Of a stretch of DNA of 64,000 nt, positions 32,432 to 42,161 are shown piece after piece. Origin of the DNA: Gammaproteobacteria bacterium LSUCC0096 (GTDB lineage: Bacteria; Pseudomonadota; Gammaproteobacteria; Pseudomonadales; Litorivicinaceae). A program made the position numbers and the translations under genes. The stretch spans positions 136,514 through 200,513 of the forward strand of contig VIEA01000001.1 of assembly GCA_008087055.1 (NCBI GenBank). Direction: 5' to 3'. How positions within the stretch are numbered: position 1 is the first letter of the stretch; every line of letters begins with the position of its first letter. The notes beneath the pieces were generated by a model. The model was not told the DNA's origin. It searched no databases and was given only the letters and a program-made list of their open reading frames with translations.

Positions 32432-33490
32432 TTATGGTGAAATCCCTTTCGCTCGATGCCGCCCAATGACGATACCGCGAATGACTCGTCCTGACTCTGA
32501 GTTTGTCAGTTCAACTTGTTCACCCATTTTTCCATCTTCCATTGCGATGGTGTCGACCGTGATCGTGAGGGCCCCTCGCGATACTGTGAGCGTTACTTTT
32601 TCTCCTTTCCGAACGAGATCAGCCGCTACCAAGTCTGAAATAGTCAGTGGGGTACCGGCCCGGATTGTTCGGGTCGCTTCGAGGCCGATGGCCTCCTCGA
32701 GTGATGACAGTGTTTGCGCGCCAAGTTGTTGTTTGGGTCGCAATTGAACTTCAACTAATTCTTCGTCGATCACTTGTCCTCTTACAATATTGGTGGCACT
32801 GACCACAACTTCTTCTGACAGTTCGATATTGGATTTTAAGATTGTCTGTCCTGGCTCGATATATTCGAGAGCGGTCACAATACCCGTTGGCCATGCCGCG
32901 AGAGCCCCAGCCTCAGGGCTTTCTGTGTCCAGTTTTATAATGCTCTCTCGTTTGATGACTTCTCCAGCCTCATAGGCTCTGTCGGTCACAAAAATAGCGA
33001 TTTCAGACATCACCATCGACGGTTCGATCACGGCGTTTGAATCGACAGCAACTTTAAGGGTCATACCGATTAATTGCTCCGGATCTGAAAACCCGTTTGT
33101 AGTTGATCCAACCGATACGAAATGCAGGTCCGACAACGTGAGCACTTGCCCTGCATCCAATGCCTTTGCCGATCCAACTACGCGCAAACCTTCTTCAATT
33201 TTGACGCGTATGAACCGTTTCCATTGAGGGGACTCACAACTCGCTTCCACAGTTCTCAGATTGCCTTGAAACGGAAAGCGGAAGTTGAGTGGTTGTTGGC
33301 AGGCTTCAACTGCGACTGTTCGGTCCGGCGCAGACATCGTGATGGATGCTTCGGGGTAGCCGGTTTCTTGGCTTACCCAGCGAGTCGCTTCACTAACAAG
33401 TGCGTCACCGCCGCCAGAGAATGCGTCAGCATACAGCGGCATTGGCGCGAGTAACGTCATCAGAAATAAATACAAGCGTGTCATTTGCAT
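32432..33490 (-). CDS. flgA: Flagellar P-ring assembly chaperone FlgA, long form
   Basis: 352 residues from the ATG at 33490 (33484 is also possible; neither has a strong ribosome site). Signal peptide with MTRLYLFLMTLLAPMPLYADA. The C-terminal half is the FlgA/SAF type: VVSATNIVRGQVIDEELVEV, IRAGTPLTISDLVAADLVRKGE and VTLTVSRGALTITVDTIAMEDG. A second SAF-like set (DAGQVLTLSDLHFVSVGS; YEAGEVIKRESIIKLDT) precedes it, which explains a length about 100 residues over the usual 220-250. FlgA escorts FlgI into the P ring. It lies divergently from flgB. Confidence 0.88.
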   Translation of the reverse strand: MQMTRLYLFLMTLLAPMPLYADAFSGGGDALVSEATRWVSQETGYPEASITMSAPDRTVAVEACQQPLNFRFPFQGNLRTVEASCESPQWKRFIRVKIEEGLRVVGSAKALDAGQVLTLSDLHFVSVGSTTNGFSDPEQLIGMTLKVAVDSNAVIEPSMVMSEIAIFVTDRAYEAGEVIKRESIIKLDTESPEAGALAAWPTGIVTALEYIEPGQTILKSNIELSEEVVVSATNIVRGQVIDEELVEVQLRPKQQLGAQTLSSLEEAIGLEATRTIRAGTPLTISDLVAADLVRKGEKVTLTVSRGALTITVDTIAMEDGKMGEQVELTNSESGRVIRGIVIGRHRAKGISP

Positions 33491-33614
33491 ACGTTCAGTA
33501 TGAGATGGGTGTTTGAGATTGCAACTGCAAATAACGGCAAGTGGTTGCCGAATTCCTTGCAACGCGATTGCCGCCCCGAATCAAACCTGCCGGTTTCTAG
33601 TGATTTCGCTTACT

Positions 33615-33630
33615 TGGCACATCAATTGCT
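33615..33630 (+). promoter_or_regulatory. Sigma-54 promoter before flgB
   Basis: TGGCACA-TCAA-TTGCT fits the sigma-54 consensus fully, with GG at 33616-33617 and GC at 33628-33629. It lies 71 nt before flgB. The flgBCDEFGHIJ-KL run that follows is tight enough to be one unit. Confidence 0.88.
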
Positions 33631-33701
33631 TTAACGAGCCTGTAAATGTCATTTCTCTGACAAGTAATCGACGAGATGACACAGAACTTTAGAGGCTGAA
33701 C

Positions 33702-34085
33702 ATGAAATTGTTTGAAAACCCATTCGGAATCCATGAGCAGGCGGTCTCTGTTCGTAATAAGCGAATGGAGTTGATCGCAGCAAATATTGCAAACGCCGAT
33801 ACACCGCATTTTAAGGCGCGTGATCTGGATTTTAAGAAGATCTTAGCGTCATCTGACCCAGCGCCAATGGCTGCAACAAACGTACGTCATTTTGGGACTG
33901 GAGAGACAGAGAACCCGAGTGGTCTGGTCTATCGTGTGCCCTATAACTCATCGGTGGATGGCAACACGGTAGAAATTGCAGTTGAACAAGCGCAATACGG
34001 TCAAGCAGCTGCTGATTATCAAGCAACGCTTCAGTTTCTAGAAAGTCGAATTTCCGGAATTCGGAAATCGCTGCGTGGTGAATAA
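33702..34085 (+). CDS. flgB: Flagellar proximal rod protein FlgB
   Basis: 127 residues. RMELIAANIANADTPHFKARDLDFKK is the rod-protein N-terminal signature (ANN-A-T/P-GF type), and the C-terminal helix follows YGQAAADYQATLQFLESRI. FlgB forms part of the proximal rod with FlgC and FlgF after FliE. Ordinary length. First gene of the flgB operon. Confidence 0.96.
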   Translation: MKLFENPFGIHEQAVSVRNKRMELIAANIANADTPHFKARDLDFKKILASSDPAPMAATNVRHFGTGETENPSGLVYRVPYNSSVDGNTVEIAVEQAQYGQAAADYQATLQFLESRISGIRKSLRGE

Positions 34086-34096
34086 GGAGAGTTCTG

Positions 34097-34519
34097 ATGC
34101 TTAAGAATGTATTTGGAATCGCTGGAACGGCGTTGAATGCGCAAACGATCCGGATGAACACCACAGCCTCAAACTTGGCGAACGCGGGTTCGGTTTCTGG
34201 AAATGAAGACGAGGCTTATCGAGCTAAACGCCCAGTTTTTCGAGCGCTCGTAGACCAGGCTGATCTCAACCAAGGCTTTAAGAGTTTGGGCGGTGTCAAG
34301 GTGAATGAAATCGTCGATACCACAGATCCCGTGCGTCAAGTCCACGATCCCGGCAATCCTGAGGCGAATGAAGAAGGATTTATTTGGTTATCGAACGTGA
34401 ATGAAGTCACAGAAATGGTTGAAATGGTTGCAGCCTCTCGATCGTTCCAAAACAACGTTGAAGTCGTCAACACAGCCAAGCAGCTGGTCATGCGCACATT
34501 AGATATTACGAAGGCCTGA
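34097..34519 (+). CDS. flgC: Flagellar proximal rod protein FlgC
   Basis: 140 residues. N-terminal GIAGTALNAQTIRMNTTASNLANAGSV and C-terminal NVNEVTEMVEMVAASRSFQNNVEVVNTAKQLVMRTLDI are classic FlgC. Conserved VKVNEIVDTTDPVRQVHDPGNP lies between. Starts 11 nt after flgB, with GGAGAG upstream. Normal length. Confidence 0.97.
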   Translation: MLKNVFGIAGTALNAQTIRMNTTASNLANAGSVSGNEDEAYRAKRPVFRALVDQADLNQGFKSLGGVKVNEIVDTTDPVRQVHDPGNPEANEEGFIWLSNVNEVTEMVEMVAASRSFQNNVEVVNTAKQLVMRTLDITKA

Positions 34520-34521
34520 TT

Positions 34522-35259
34522 ATGTCTGAAATTTCACTCGCAAATACTGGAATCATGACGACGAAGGAGTACGACGAGTCGCAATTGATCTCGAGTGCCG
34601 CCGACGACACATTGGATCGGAATGCGTTTCTCACACTGTTGACGACGCAATTACAGAATCAGAACCCTTTGGATCCAATGAAAAACGAAGCTTTCGTTGC
34701 GCAATTGGCTCAGTTCTCACAATTGGAAGGAATTACAAACATGTCTACATCGCTATCTGATGTAGCCAATGTGATTAAGTCAGACCGGATTTTGGCTGGT
34801 GCAAACCTTGTCGGCAAATCGGTCTTTGGGCAGACAGGCCAAATCGAAACTGATGGATCAACGCCATCTGCAATCGAATTTGAACTTCCTTATGGGGCTG
34901 AACAAGTTGAAGTCGGCATTTATGACCCAGCATCCGGTTCGTTGATTCGCTCTATGGTCGTTGGACCTCAAAGTTCCGGTGTCGTTGAGATGGCCTGGGA
35001 CGGAGTTATGGCAAACGGATCAGCAGCGCCTGCTGGGTCCTACATTATTCGAGGAAATGTTGTTGTCGGCGGAAATTCCCAAGAGGCTATTCCATCGACT
35101 TATTCCAAGGTGAAAACAGTGTCTTGGGATGCTCTTAATTCAGATCTGAATCTTAATCTTGCTGGCGGGGTATCAATCCCAATGGCAAACGTGTCTCGCA
35201 TTGGACAAGAGTCATCCACTGCAACTAATTCAACCGAAACCGTGACCGCTGGAGAATAA
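34522..35259 (+). CDS. flgD: Flagellar hook scaffold protein FlgD
   Basis: 245 residues, ordinary for FlgD. The N-terminal motif DRNAFLTLLTTQLQNQNPLDPM and AQLAQFSQLEGITNM is diagnostic. The Ig-like/FLG domain includes YGAEQVEVGIYDPASGSLIRSM and the Gly/Trp segment VVEMAWDGVMANGSAAPAGSY. FlgD caps the growing hook and falls away when it is complete. Of note: it has normal size while its client FlgE is nearly three times normal. Confidence 0.96.
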   Translation: MSEISLANTGIMTTKEYDESQLISSAADDTLDRNAFLTLLTTQLQNQNPLDPMKNEAFVAQLAQFSQLEGITNMSTSLSDVANVIKSDRILAGANLVGKSVFGQTGQIETDGSTPSAIEFELPYGAEQVEVGIYDPASGSLIRSMVVGPQSSGVVEMAWDGVMANGSAAPAGSYIIRGNVVVGGNSQEAIPSTYSKVKTVSWDALNSDLNLNLAGGVSIPMANVSRIGQESSTATNSTETVTAGE

Positions 35260-35262
35260 GCA

Positions 35263-38200
35263 ATGTCGTTCTTTACCTCATTAACTGGTCTTAATGCTGC
35301 AACCACGCAGTTGGCTGTGACATCAAACAATATTGCGAACTCGGGGACGACCGGCTTTAAGCGATCGCGCTCGGACTTCGGTGATATTTTTGCAACATCA
35401 CCACTTCAGAAAGCGTCTACCGTTGTGGGTCAGGGTACCGCTCTGAAGCAAGTAACTCAGGAATTTTCTCAGGGCAACATTGTCTTGTCTGGTAACTCTC
35501 TTGACTTGGCGGTTACTGGTGAAGGTTTCTTCCCAATGCAGTCTGCAGATGGGCAGTCACTCTACACTCGAAATGGTTCATTCTTGCTCGACGATAGAAA
35601 CACGGTTGTGAACTCAGCAGGTCAGTTTCTTCAAGTGGCGTCGGTTGACTCCCTGGGTAAAGCAGACTTTGAAGCGGATTTGGTTCAATTACAAATTGCA
35701 CCGCAAACCGTTGGCGAAGCGATAGCGACTTCAGCGATTGATTTTGAAATCAATTTCCCAGGAGATTCAGAGCCGGTCTATGAAACCGACCCTGAGACTG
35801 GAGCTCAATCGATTGTCGATTTCAATCCAAACGATCCGAACACCTACGCAAAGTCCGCTGCAATCACAATCTATGATGCAAACGGTGAAGACTTCTTGTT
35901 GACCTTCTATTACAGAAGAACTCAGGTGGCCACTTCAGAAAAGCCTGAAAGTAAATGGCAAACGCACATTCTTCTGAATGACCAAGAACTCACTCCAACG
36001 CTGTCTCAGGCGACTGACTCAGCTGGGAATAAGCTGTTCGTCAATAAGTACGGTGTTATCAAAACAGAAAATGATAAAGAAGTTAGTGGGTTCACAACAA
36101 AGACATTCTTCAAAAAGTACAACCTTGATGACCTGGGCCCCGTTATTCAGTCTACGCCAGCAACAGCGATTGGTTCGATTGTAGATGGTCTGGAATATCA
36201 AAAAGGAGCTGAAGGCGTTCAGTTCTCCGCAACGGAATCAGAGTACACATTTGCTGCATCGGACTTAGGTGAACTCGAGCATGGCGGAGTCATAAGCTTC
36301 GATATCTCTGTAGACGGTGGAACAGCGGTTGCTATTCAGGCTTCTTTTACTGAAAAGCCTACGTTGACTGAACTCGCTCGCGCTGTCGATGATGTTTTGG
36401 CTTCTACAGCTGGAACAGAGAACGTCTACGCCTCAGTCGTGAACGGCAAGCTTGTTTTGAAAAATAAAGATGGTGCTTCTACGACTGTGTCTAACATGGA
36501 AGCGAAGGCAGTCGCATCGATTACCCCAACTATTGGGACTGGTGGTACGGCGCTGGCAAACGCGTCAGATATTACCATCTCCAGTGGTTCGACAGGATTC
36601 TTGGCTGATGATACTTATACGATTTCTTTTGCTGCAGCGACTGATGGTTCAGCCTCGAAGCGTAATGTGCTGATTAAAGACTCGAGCGGAGCCACCGTCG
36701 ATACAGTAGCGAATGTCGATGACACAGCTACTTCAGTCACTTTCCCCGCTCAATCCGGAAAGTTCGGTGCGTTTACGATAGCTCTAGGCGAAGACGATAC
36801 CTTATCTAAATTCGATGAGACTAACGGCTCAATCGCCTTAGAAGTTCTCGTTGGAGCATCCACCGTTCTAACTGGTGGTGCGACCACAGTGACTGGAAGT
36901 TCGGCTCCCGATTTGACTAATGCGTTCAGTCTGCTGATCGATGAGGATCTCGATAATCCTGTCGCTAACCCGGTATCGATTGATCTTTCAGCGCTGAATG
37001 ATGTGACCAAGAATTTAAGCGGTCAGGAAGTTGCTGAAATTATGACGAGCGAGATCAATCGCCAGCTCGGTGATGGACGCTACTTCGATCTATCAAATGC
37101 AACGTATCAGAAGTTCACTGTCAGTTTGAACGGAGTTGACCATAACGTATCAATCAGCTCCGGAAGTTATACGCCAGAAACACTGGCTCAAGAAATTCAG
37201 GATCAATTACGGTCAAGTGCTGATGCTCGAATTGATGTGAAATATAACTACGCTCAAAAGCAGTTTACGTTTAAAACACCAGATCTTACTGATGTGTTGT
37301 CGCTCAAAAATACGGGAACAAACGTCAACACTCTATTTGGACTGAGTTCTCAAGCTCGAGTCTTGTCTGTTGATCCAGCTACTGGTGTTCCCGGTGCTGA
37401 GGTCATACCTCAAGGAACGTTCATCAGACCAGAGGTTCAGCAGCGAACTGGTATTAAAGTTGAGTTTTTCCCGAACTCAGAAGCTGGTGCAACCGACGGA
37501 TATTTCCAGATCTCATCTGGTACAACCGGCGACGATTCATCGATTCAGGTGAGTGATGTTTCTGCCACTGCGCTTTCATTCTTTGGATTTGATGTGGATG
37601 CAGCGACTGTGGACGCCCCATTGGCGGTTGGTAAGGCATCTGGTGACTCGGCAGTGAGGGGGGTTTCCTCAACTGCTGCAAAAGTATATGGAACGCCGAT
37701 CCAGTTTGATCCGGATGAGACGTTTACCGTCGATGACCTATCGAATGAATTTACGATCACGGTCGATAACGTCACTGAGACATTTAATTTGTCGACAGGT
37801 GATTACAATCTCAACTCGTTCATTGATGCACTTGAGTTACGAATTAACTCCATGGCCGACGCTAATGGGAACAGTATCTCAGGCGCCAAGGTTGAGTACG
37901 ACGAAACCTTGGGCGTTTTCACAATAACCTCAGGCACAACAGGTGATGATTCTTTCGTTCAGGTGGAAGGGTCTCCGAAGTTTGGTCTTAATGATTTGGG
38001 CTCATCGGTCGGTTCAACAGGTACGTTCCGTCGACCTGTCGCCGAGACATCAACAGCTAACAATCAGACCGTTTACGTCCAGTTGGAGCAAACTGAAGGC
38101 GTCGCCCCATCCGATAAAATATTCACGGAATATGATCGTGACCCTGATACGACTGCGCCTGAAATGCCGACAGATGCCGATGGCTTGGACTCAGAACCTG

Positions 38201-38751
38201 AGTGGCGTCCTCTGTTCCTTGATAAGGGTGAATTGACTTTCGATACAGCGGGCAAGCTAGTTTCACCACTGAACGGTATTAATCTTCAAGATGTGATCGT
38301 TGGTGCTGAAGAGATCTCAATTGACTATGCGGGATCAACTCAGTTCACAGGTGATTTCTCGGTTAATACTCAATCGCAAGATGGGCAACCTAACGGCTCA
38401 TTAGTATCTGTTGATATTGCTGATGACGGTCTAGTGACAGCTTCATACTCAAATGGTACGCAGGATCTTAAAGGAAAAATCGTACTTGCCACTTTCTCGA
38501 CACCGAATGGTTTGCGTCAGTTAGGTGACTCAACCTTCCTAGAATCAACGGATTCGGGGGTTGCAACACTTGGTGAACCGGGTGGCGCTGGGTTTGGCAC
38601 GATCCGTGCAGGTGCACTGGAAAGGGCCAATGTTGATTTGACATCAGAGCTGGTTGACCTGATTACCGCGCAGCGGAACTTCCAGGCCAACGCAAAAGCG
38701 ATTGAAACGTCATCAACCTTGACCTCCACGATTATTAACATCAGGAGCTAA
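35263..38751 (+). CDS. flgE: Giant flagellar hook protein FlgE (1162 residues)
   Basis: The N-terminus (SLTGLNAATTQLAVTSNNIANSGTTGFKRSRSDF) and the C-terminus (ERANVDLTSELVDLITAQRNFQANAKAIETSS) are ordinary FlgE rod/hook helices, so the core is intact. Typical FlgE has 400-450 residues; here about 700 extra residues sit between. They are Thr/Ser/Asp/Ala-rich, without cysteine, and beta-rich in appearance. A duplicated piece is visible: ISSGTTGDDSSIQVSD at about residue 749 and ITSGTTGDDSFVQVEG at about 891. The frame is uninterrupted. FlgE forms the universal joint; insertions would lie on the outer hook surface (D2 and beyond). Confidence 0.95.
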   Translation: MSFFTSLTGLNAATTQLAVTSNNIANSGTTGFKRSRSDFGDIFATSPLQKASTVVGQGTALKQVTQEFSQGNIVLSGNSLDLAVTGEGFFPMQSADGQSLYTRNGSFLLDDRNTVVNSAGQFLQVASVDSLGKADFEADLVQLQIAPQTVGEAIATSAIDFEINFPGDSEPVYETDPETGAQSIVDFNPNDPNTYAKSAAITIYDANGEDFLLTFYYRRTQVATSEKPESKWQTHILLNDQELTPTLSQATDSAGNKLFVNKYGVIKTENDKEVSGFTTKTFFKKYNLDDLGPVIQSTPATAIGSIVDGLEYQKGAEGVQFSATESEYTFAASDLGELEHGGVISFDISVDGGTAVAIQASFTEKPTLTELARAVDDVLASTAGTENVYASVVNGKLVLKNKDGASTTVSNMEAKAVASITPTIGTGGTALANASDITISSGSTGFLADDTYTISFAAATDGSASKRNVLIKDSSGATVDTVANVDDTATSVTFPAQSGKFGAFTIALGEDDTLSKFDETNGSIALEVLVGASTVLTGGATTVTGSSAPDLTNAFSLLIDEDLDNPVANPVSIDLSALNDVTKNLSGQEVAEIMTSEINRQLGDGRYFDLSNATYQKFTVSLNGVDHNVSISSGSYTPETLAQEIQDQLRSSADARIDVKYNYAQKQFTFKTPDLTDVLSLKNTGTNVNTLFGLSSQARVLSVDPATGVPGAEVIPQGTFIRPEVQQRTGIKVEFFPNSEAGATDGYFQISSGTTGDDSSIQVSDVSATALSFFGFDVDAATVDAPLAVGKASGDSAVRGVSSTAAKVYGTPIQFDPDETFTVDDLSNEFTITVDNVTETFNLSTGDYNLNSFIDALELRINSMADANGNSISGAKVEYDETLGVFTITSGTTGDDSFVQVEGSPKFGLNDLGSSVGSTGTFRRPVAETSTANNQTVYVQLEQTEGVAPSDKIFTEYDRDPDTTAPEMPTDADGLDSEPEWRPLFLDKGELTFDTAGKLVSPLNGINLQDVIVGAEEISIDYAGSTQFTGDFSVNTQSQDGQPNGSLVSVDIADDGLVTASYSNGTQDLKGKIVLATFSTPNGLRQLGDSTFLESTDSGVATLGEPGGAGFGTIRAGALERANVDLTSELVDLITAQRNFQANAKAIETSSTLTSTIINIRS

Positions 38752-38776
38752 TAGCGAAAGCTAGCGGAGAGTCACC

Positions 38777-39544
38777 ATGGATCGTTTGATATTCACAGCG
38801 AATATGGCGATGTCGGAATACCGACTGGATCGGCAGAACATGACGCATGAACTTGCGAACGTGTCGACACCCGGATTTAAGAAAGCATTTCAGGTGGCTA
38901 ATCGTCCGATCCGTACGGAGGGTGACGGTTTCGACACGCGCTATTTACCGCGTGCAGTGACGTCCCCTTTAATTGACTTATCTCCCGGTCCACGGTCTCT
39001 GACTGCGAATCCACTTGATGTTGCGATGGATAATCGGACTCTTTTGCCTGTGCAGGCAGATAACGGCGATCTAGCGTGGACACGTCGTGGCGATTTACGA
39101 CTAGATCCCGAAGGTTTTCTGAGAACAGGCGAGGGGCATTTAGTGCTAGATCAGTCCCTTAAGCCTTTGCAGTTACCTCAAGGGTCGGTGATTTATGAAA
39201 TTGCGGGTGACGGGACAATTTCTGTTCTTGATCCTGCGAACCCTGCGGCAGGCTCTCAACAAATTGCTGCCTTAGGTATCCGTGATGCTACCGGTGTAGA
39301 TATCGCGCGTCGTGAAGATGGTTTATTCATGCCAATTTCAAGCACGGAAGACCGTAAAGATTTTACCCCTGGAACGGGGGTTGCCTCGTTGACTCCCGGA
39401 TCTCTTGAGGGTTCTAACGTGAGCACAGTTCATACGTTGGTCAAATTTATTGATCACATGCGCTCATTTGAGATGCAAACCAAGATCATTCGAGAAATGA
39501 AAGATAACGACACCAGCGGCGAAAGCATGCTGCGGTTGTCATAG
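38777..39544 (+). CDS. flgF: Flagellar proximal rod protein FlgF
   Basis: 255 residues. N-terminal DRLIFTANMAMSEYRLDRQN and VSTPGFKKAFQVANRP, the basal rod middle domain (AWTRRGDLRLDPEGFLRTGEG) and C-terminal SNVSTVHTLVKFIDHMRSFEMQTKII mark FlgF. Normal length. It starts 25 nt after flgE and ends 10 nt before flgG. The N-terminal motif is less exact than in FlgG, as is usual for FlgF. Confidence 0.95.
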   Translation: MDRLIFTANMAMSEYRLDRQNMTHELANVSTPGFKKAFQVANRPIRTEGDGFDTRYLPRAVTSPLIDLSPGPRSLTANPLDVAMDNRTLLPVQADNGDLAWTRRGDLRLDPEGFLRTGEGHLVLDQSLKPLQLPQGSVIYEIAGDGTISVLDPANPAAGSQQIAALGIRDATGVDIARREDGLFMPISSTEDRKDFTPGTGVASLTPGSLEGSNVSTVHTLVKFIDHMRSFEMQTKIIREMKDNDTSGESMLRLS

Positions 39545-39554
39545 GAGACAGTAG

Positions 39555-40340
39555 ATGGAAGCGTCACTTTGGGTTTCTAAAACAGGCCTCGATGCGCAGC
39601 AGATGCGCATGAGTGTGATTTCTAACAACCTAGCTAACGTCAATACTGTTGGCTTTAAGCGTGATCGCGCTGTCTTCGAAGACTTGTTATATCAAAACAT
39701 CCGTCAAGCGGGTGGATCTACCGGGGGTGACAATATCGCGCCAACTGGTCTGATGATTGGTACCGGTGTCCGGATTGTATCGACTGAAAAATTGCATATG
39801 CAGGGTTCGATGATCCAAACCAAAAATGCTCTTGATTTTGCGATTCAGGGGGAGGGGATGTTTCAGGTGCTTCAGCCTGATGGAACGCTCGCCTATACCC
39901 GCGACGGGTCTTTCAAATTATCAGTGGACCGTGAATTAGTCACGGCGAACGGGATGCCGATTCAGCCGTCGATTGTTATCCCGGCTAATGCTGAATCCAT
40001 CAGTGTTGGCGAGGATGGCACTGTAACCATCCAACCGTATGGCAATGCTGAAGAGCAAGTTGTTGGTCAGATGCAGTTGGTTCGATTTGTGAATTACGCT
40101 GGTCTTGAACCGATGGGTAAAAATTTGTACCGCGAAACGTCTGCGTCTGGAACGCCGGTTGTTAGTGCGCCCGATACGGATGGCGCTGGTCGCGTTGCAC
40201 AAGGCTCTTTAGAGGCAGCGAACGTGAACGTTGTTGAAGAGATGGTCAATATGATCGAGACACAACGTGCCTATGAAATTAACTCAAAAGCGATCTCGTC
40301 GGTTGACTCGATGCTTCGCTTCTTGAACCAGAACTTGTAG
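39555..40340 (+). CDS. flgG: Flagellar distal rod protein FlgG
   Basis: 261 residues, the near-invariant FlgG length. SLWVSKTGLDAQQMRMSVISNNLANVNTVGFKRDRAVFEDL, the middle FAIQGEGMFQVLQPDGTLAYTRDGSF, and ANVNVVEEMVNMIETQRAYEINSKAI are full matches to the family pattern. FlgG forms the distal rod that passes through the P and L rings. Its fixed length suggests a normal rod and periplasm width, unlike the expanded hook. Confidence 0.98.
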   Translation: MEASLWVSKTGLDAQQMRMSVISNNLANVNTVGFKRDRAVFEDLLYQNIRQAGGSTGGDNIAPTGLMIGTGVRIVSTEKLHMQGSMIQTKNALDFAIQGEGMFQVLQPDGTLAYTRDGSFKLSVDRELVTANGMPIQPSIVIPANAESISVGEDGTVTIQPYGNAEEQVVGQMQLVRFVNYAGLEPMGKNLYRETSASGTPVVSAPDTDGAGRVAQGSLEAANVNVVEEMVNMIETQRAYEINSKAISSVDSMLRFLNQNL

Positions 40341-40351
40341 GGGGCTGATCG

Positions 40352-41029
40352 ATGCGTTTTGTTTCAGTCCTATGTTCAGCATTGGTTCTGTCTGGTTGTG
40401 CGGCTCAGCAAGTGGCTGGACCATCGCCAGAATTTGCACCGGTTATTCCGCAACCTGTTGCTGCTTCATCGATTCCTACAGGATCGATATACAGCGCTGC
40501 TAATGCAGATAGTTGGTTTGGTGAAAAGAAAACATACCAGGTTGGCGATGTAATAACCGTATTGCTCTCAGAGTCAGTGAATGGATCAGCTTCTGCAACA
40601 AATGAAGCATCACGTGAGACTTCGACAGATGTTTTAACTGCTGCTCAATTGGCTCGAATCGGCAGTCCAGGCGGACTGTTATTAGATTCGACTGGCGGTA
40701 CGCCGATTGACACAACGATTGAATCTTCGGGCTCTGGCTCAACTGGTCAGAGTGCTTCTCTAACGGGAACGATGACAGCTCAAGTCGTTGAGGTTTACCC
40801 AAATGGCAATTTGATGATTCGCGGCGAAAAAATTGTGAATTTCTCGACTGGATCGGAGGTGATTCAGGTGAAGGGAATTATCCGTCCTCAGGACGTTCAG
40901 CCAGATAATTCAGTGCAGTCGAAGCGCATTGCAAGCGCACAAATTACCTACAAAGGAACGGGTCAAAACGCGAATGCGAGTAAGACTCCGTGGGGTACGA
41001 ATCTCTTGATGGCCATCTGGCCGTTCTAA
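40352..41029 (+). CDS. flgH: Flagellar L-ring lipoprotein FlgH
   Basis: 225 residues with a lipobox LVLSGC, the cysteine near residue 16. Body motifs: SIYSAANADSWFGEKKTYQVGDVITVLLSES, later LTGTMTAQVVEVYPNGNLMIRGEKIV and the C-terminal VIQVKGIIRPQDVQPDNSVQS. FlgH builds the outer-membrane L ring. Length is normal. Neighbours flgG and flgI fit the standard order. Confidence 0.97.
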   Translation: MRFVSVLCSALVLSGCAAQQVAGPSPEFAPVIPQPVAASSIPTGSIYSAANADSWFGEKKTYQVGDVITVLLSESVNGSASATNEASRETSTDVLTAAQLARIGSPGGLLLDSTGGTPIDTTIESSGSGSTGQSASLTGTMTAQVVEVYPNGNLMIRGEKIVNFSTGSEVIQVKGIIRPQDVQPDNSVQSKRIASAQITYKGTGQNANASKTPWGTNLLMAIWPF

Positions 41030-41033
41030 GGAC

Positions 41034-42161
41034 ATGACGATGCGTTGGTTAGCTTTCACACTCGCTTTGATCACGACAACAGTTTCGGCCGATCGAATTA
41101 AAGATCTTACGAGTGTTGCTGGTGTTCGCTCGAACCAACTGATTGGCTATGGATTAGTCGTTGGCTTGAACGGGACGGGTGACGGCGGCGATGTACCTTT
41201 TACTGGCCAGTCACTTCGTTCAGTGTTGAGCCGATTGGGCGTTAATGTAGATGGTGTGATTTCTGACTTTGACGTCAGTGGAGTTCAGGCAACGAGTATT
41301 GCAGCTGACAACGTTGCTGCAGTTATGGTGACAGCAGATCTCCCACCATTTGCGAAACCGGGTCAGACCATTGATGTCAATGTATCAACTATCGGTGCTG
41401 CTGAATCACTTCGCGGTGGCACTCTTATCATGACACGTCTCCGTGGTGTCGATGGTGAAGTATATGCACTTGCTCAAGGTGCATTGACATCAACTGGTTT
41501 GGAAGTAAACGCTGCTGGTGATGAAATCACGATCGGTGTTCCTACGGCTGGGCGGATTCCAAATGGTGCTTCTGTGGAACGGATGGTTGAGTCTCCATTC
41601 AATCGCTCTGAGCATATCGTTTTGAACGTAAGAACGGGCGACTTCACAACCGCCAAAGAAATTGTCGACAAGGTAAATTCAGTATTTGGTGAAGGCACAG
41701 CTAACGCGATCGACGGAGTTTCGGTCGCAGTCAGAGCGCCGGAAGATCCAAATGCGCGCGTGTCATTCTTGTCGCTGATTGAAAATTTAGACGTCAACCC
41801 AGGTGAACCATCGGCCAAAGTTGTAATCAACAGTCGTACAGGGACCGTTGTTATTAGCCGGAACGTCCGGGTCACCGCTGCCGCAGTTACCCACGGCCCT
41901 ATCACGGTCACGGTCTCCGCGACCAACGAAGTGAGTCAAGCAAATCCGTTTGCTGATAACGGCCAAACTGTTGAGGTTCAGAACGCAGAAATTGATGTGA
42001 CTGAACCCAACAACAAAATGTTTTTATTCCAGCCTGGAATCGATTTACGCGAAATCGTTGATGCGGTGAATCAGACTGGCGCAACCCCGTCCTCGTTAAT
42101 TGCGATTTTAGAAGCATTGAAGTCTTCTGGAAGCCTTAGAGCGGAGCTCGTGGTGATCTAA
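41034..42161 (+). CDS. flgI: Flagellar P-ring protein FlgI
   Basis: 375 residues, typical. Signal peptide to about residue 20 (TLALITTTVSA), then DRIKDLTSVAGVRSNQLIGYGLVVGLNGTGD and VAAVMVTADLPPFAKPGQTIDVNVSTIG, both diagnostic. The end, EIVDAVNQTGATPSSLIAILEALKSSGSLRAEL, is also conserved. FlgI forms the P ring in peptidoglycan with help from FlgA. The stop directly touches the flgJ start. Confidence 0.98.
   Translation: MTMRWLAFTLALITTTVSADRIKDLTSVAGVRSNQLIGYGLVVGLNGTGDGGDVPFTGQSLRSVLSRLGVNVDGVISDFDVSGVQATSIAADNVAAVMVTADLPPFAKPGQTIDVNVSTIGAAESLRGGTLIMTRLRGVDGEVYALAQGALTSTGLEVNAAGDEITIGVPTAGRIPNGASVERMVESPFNRSEHIVLNVRTGDFTTAKEIVDKVNSVFGEGTANAIDGVSVAVRAPEDPNARVSFLSLIENLDVNPGEPSAKVVINSRTGTVVISRNVRVTAAAVTHGPITVTVSATNEVSQANPFADNGQTVEVQNAEIDVTEPNNKMFLFQPGIDLREIVDAVNQTGATPSSLIAILEALKSSGSLRAELVVI

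Noticed and set aside
33520-33570. Sigma-54 site for flgA on the minus strand (CGGCAACCACTTGCC)
   Set aside because: Spacing is one base short and the first box is poor; not enough to call.
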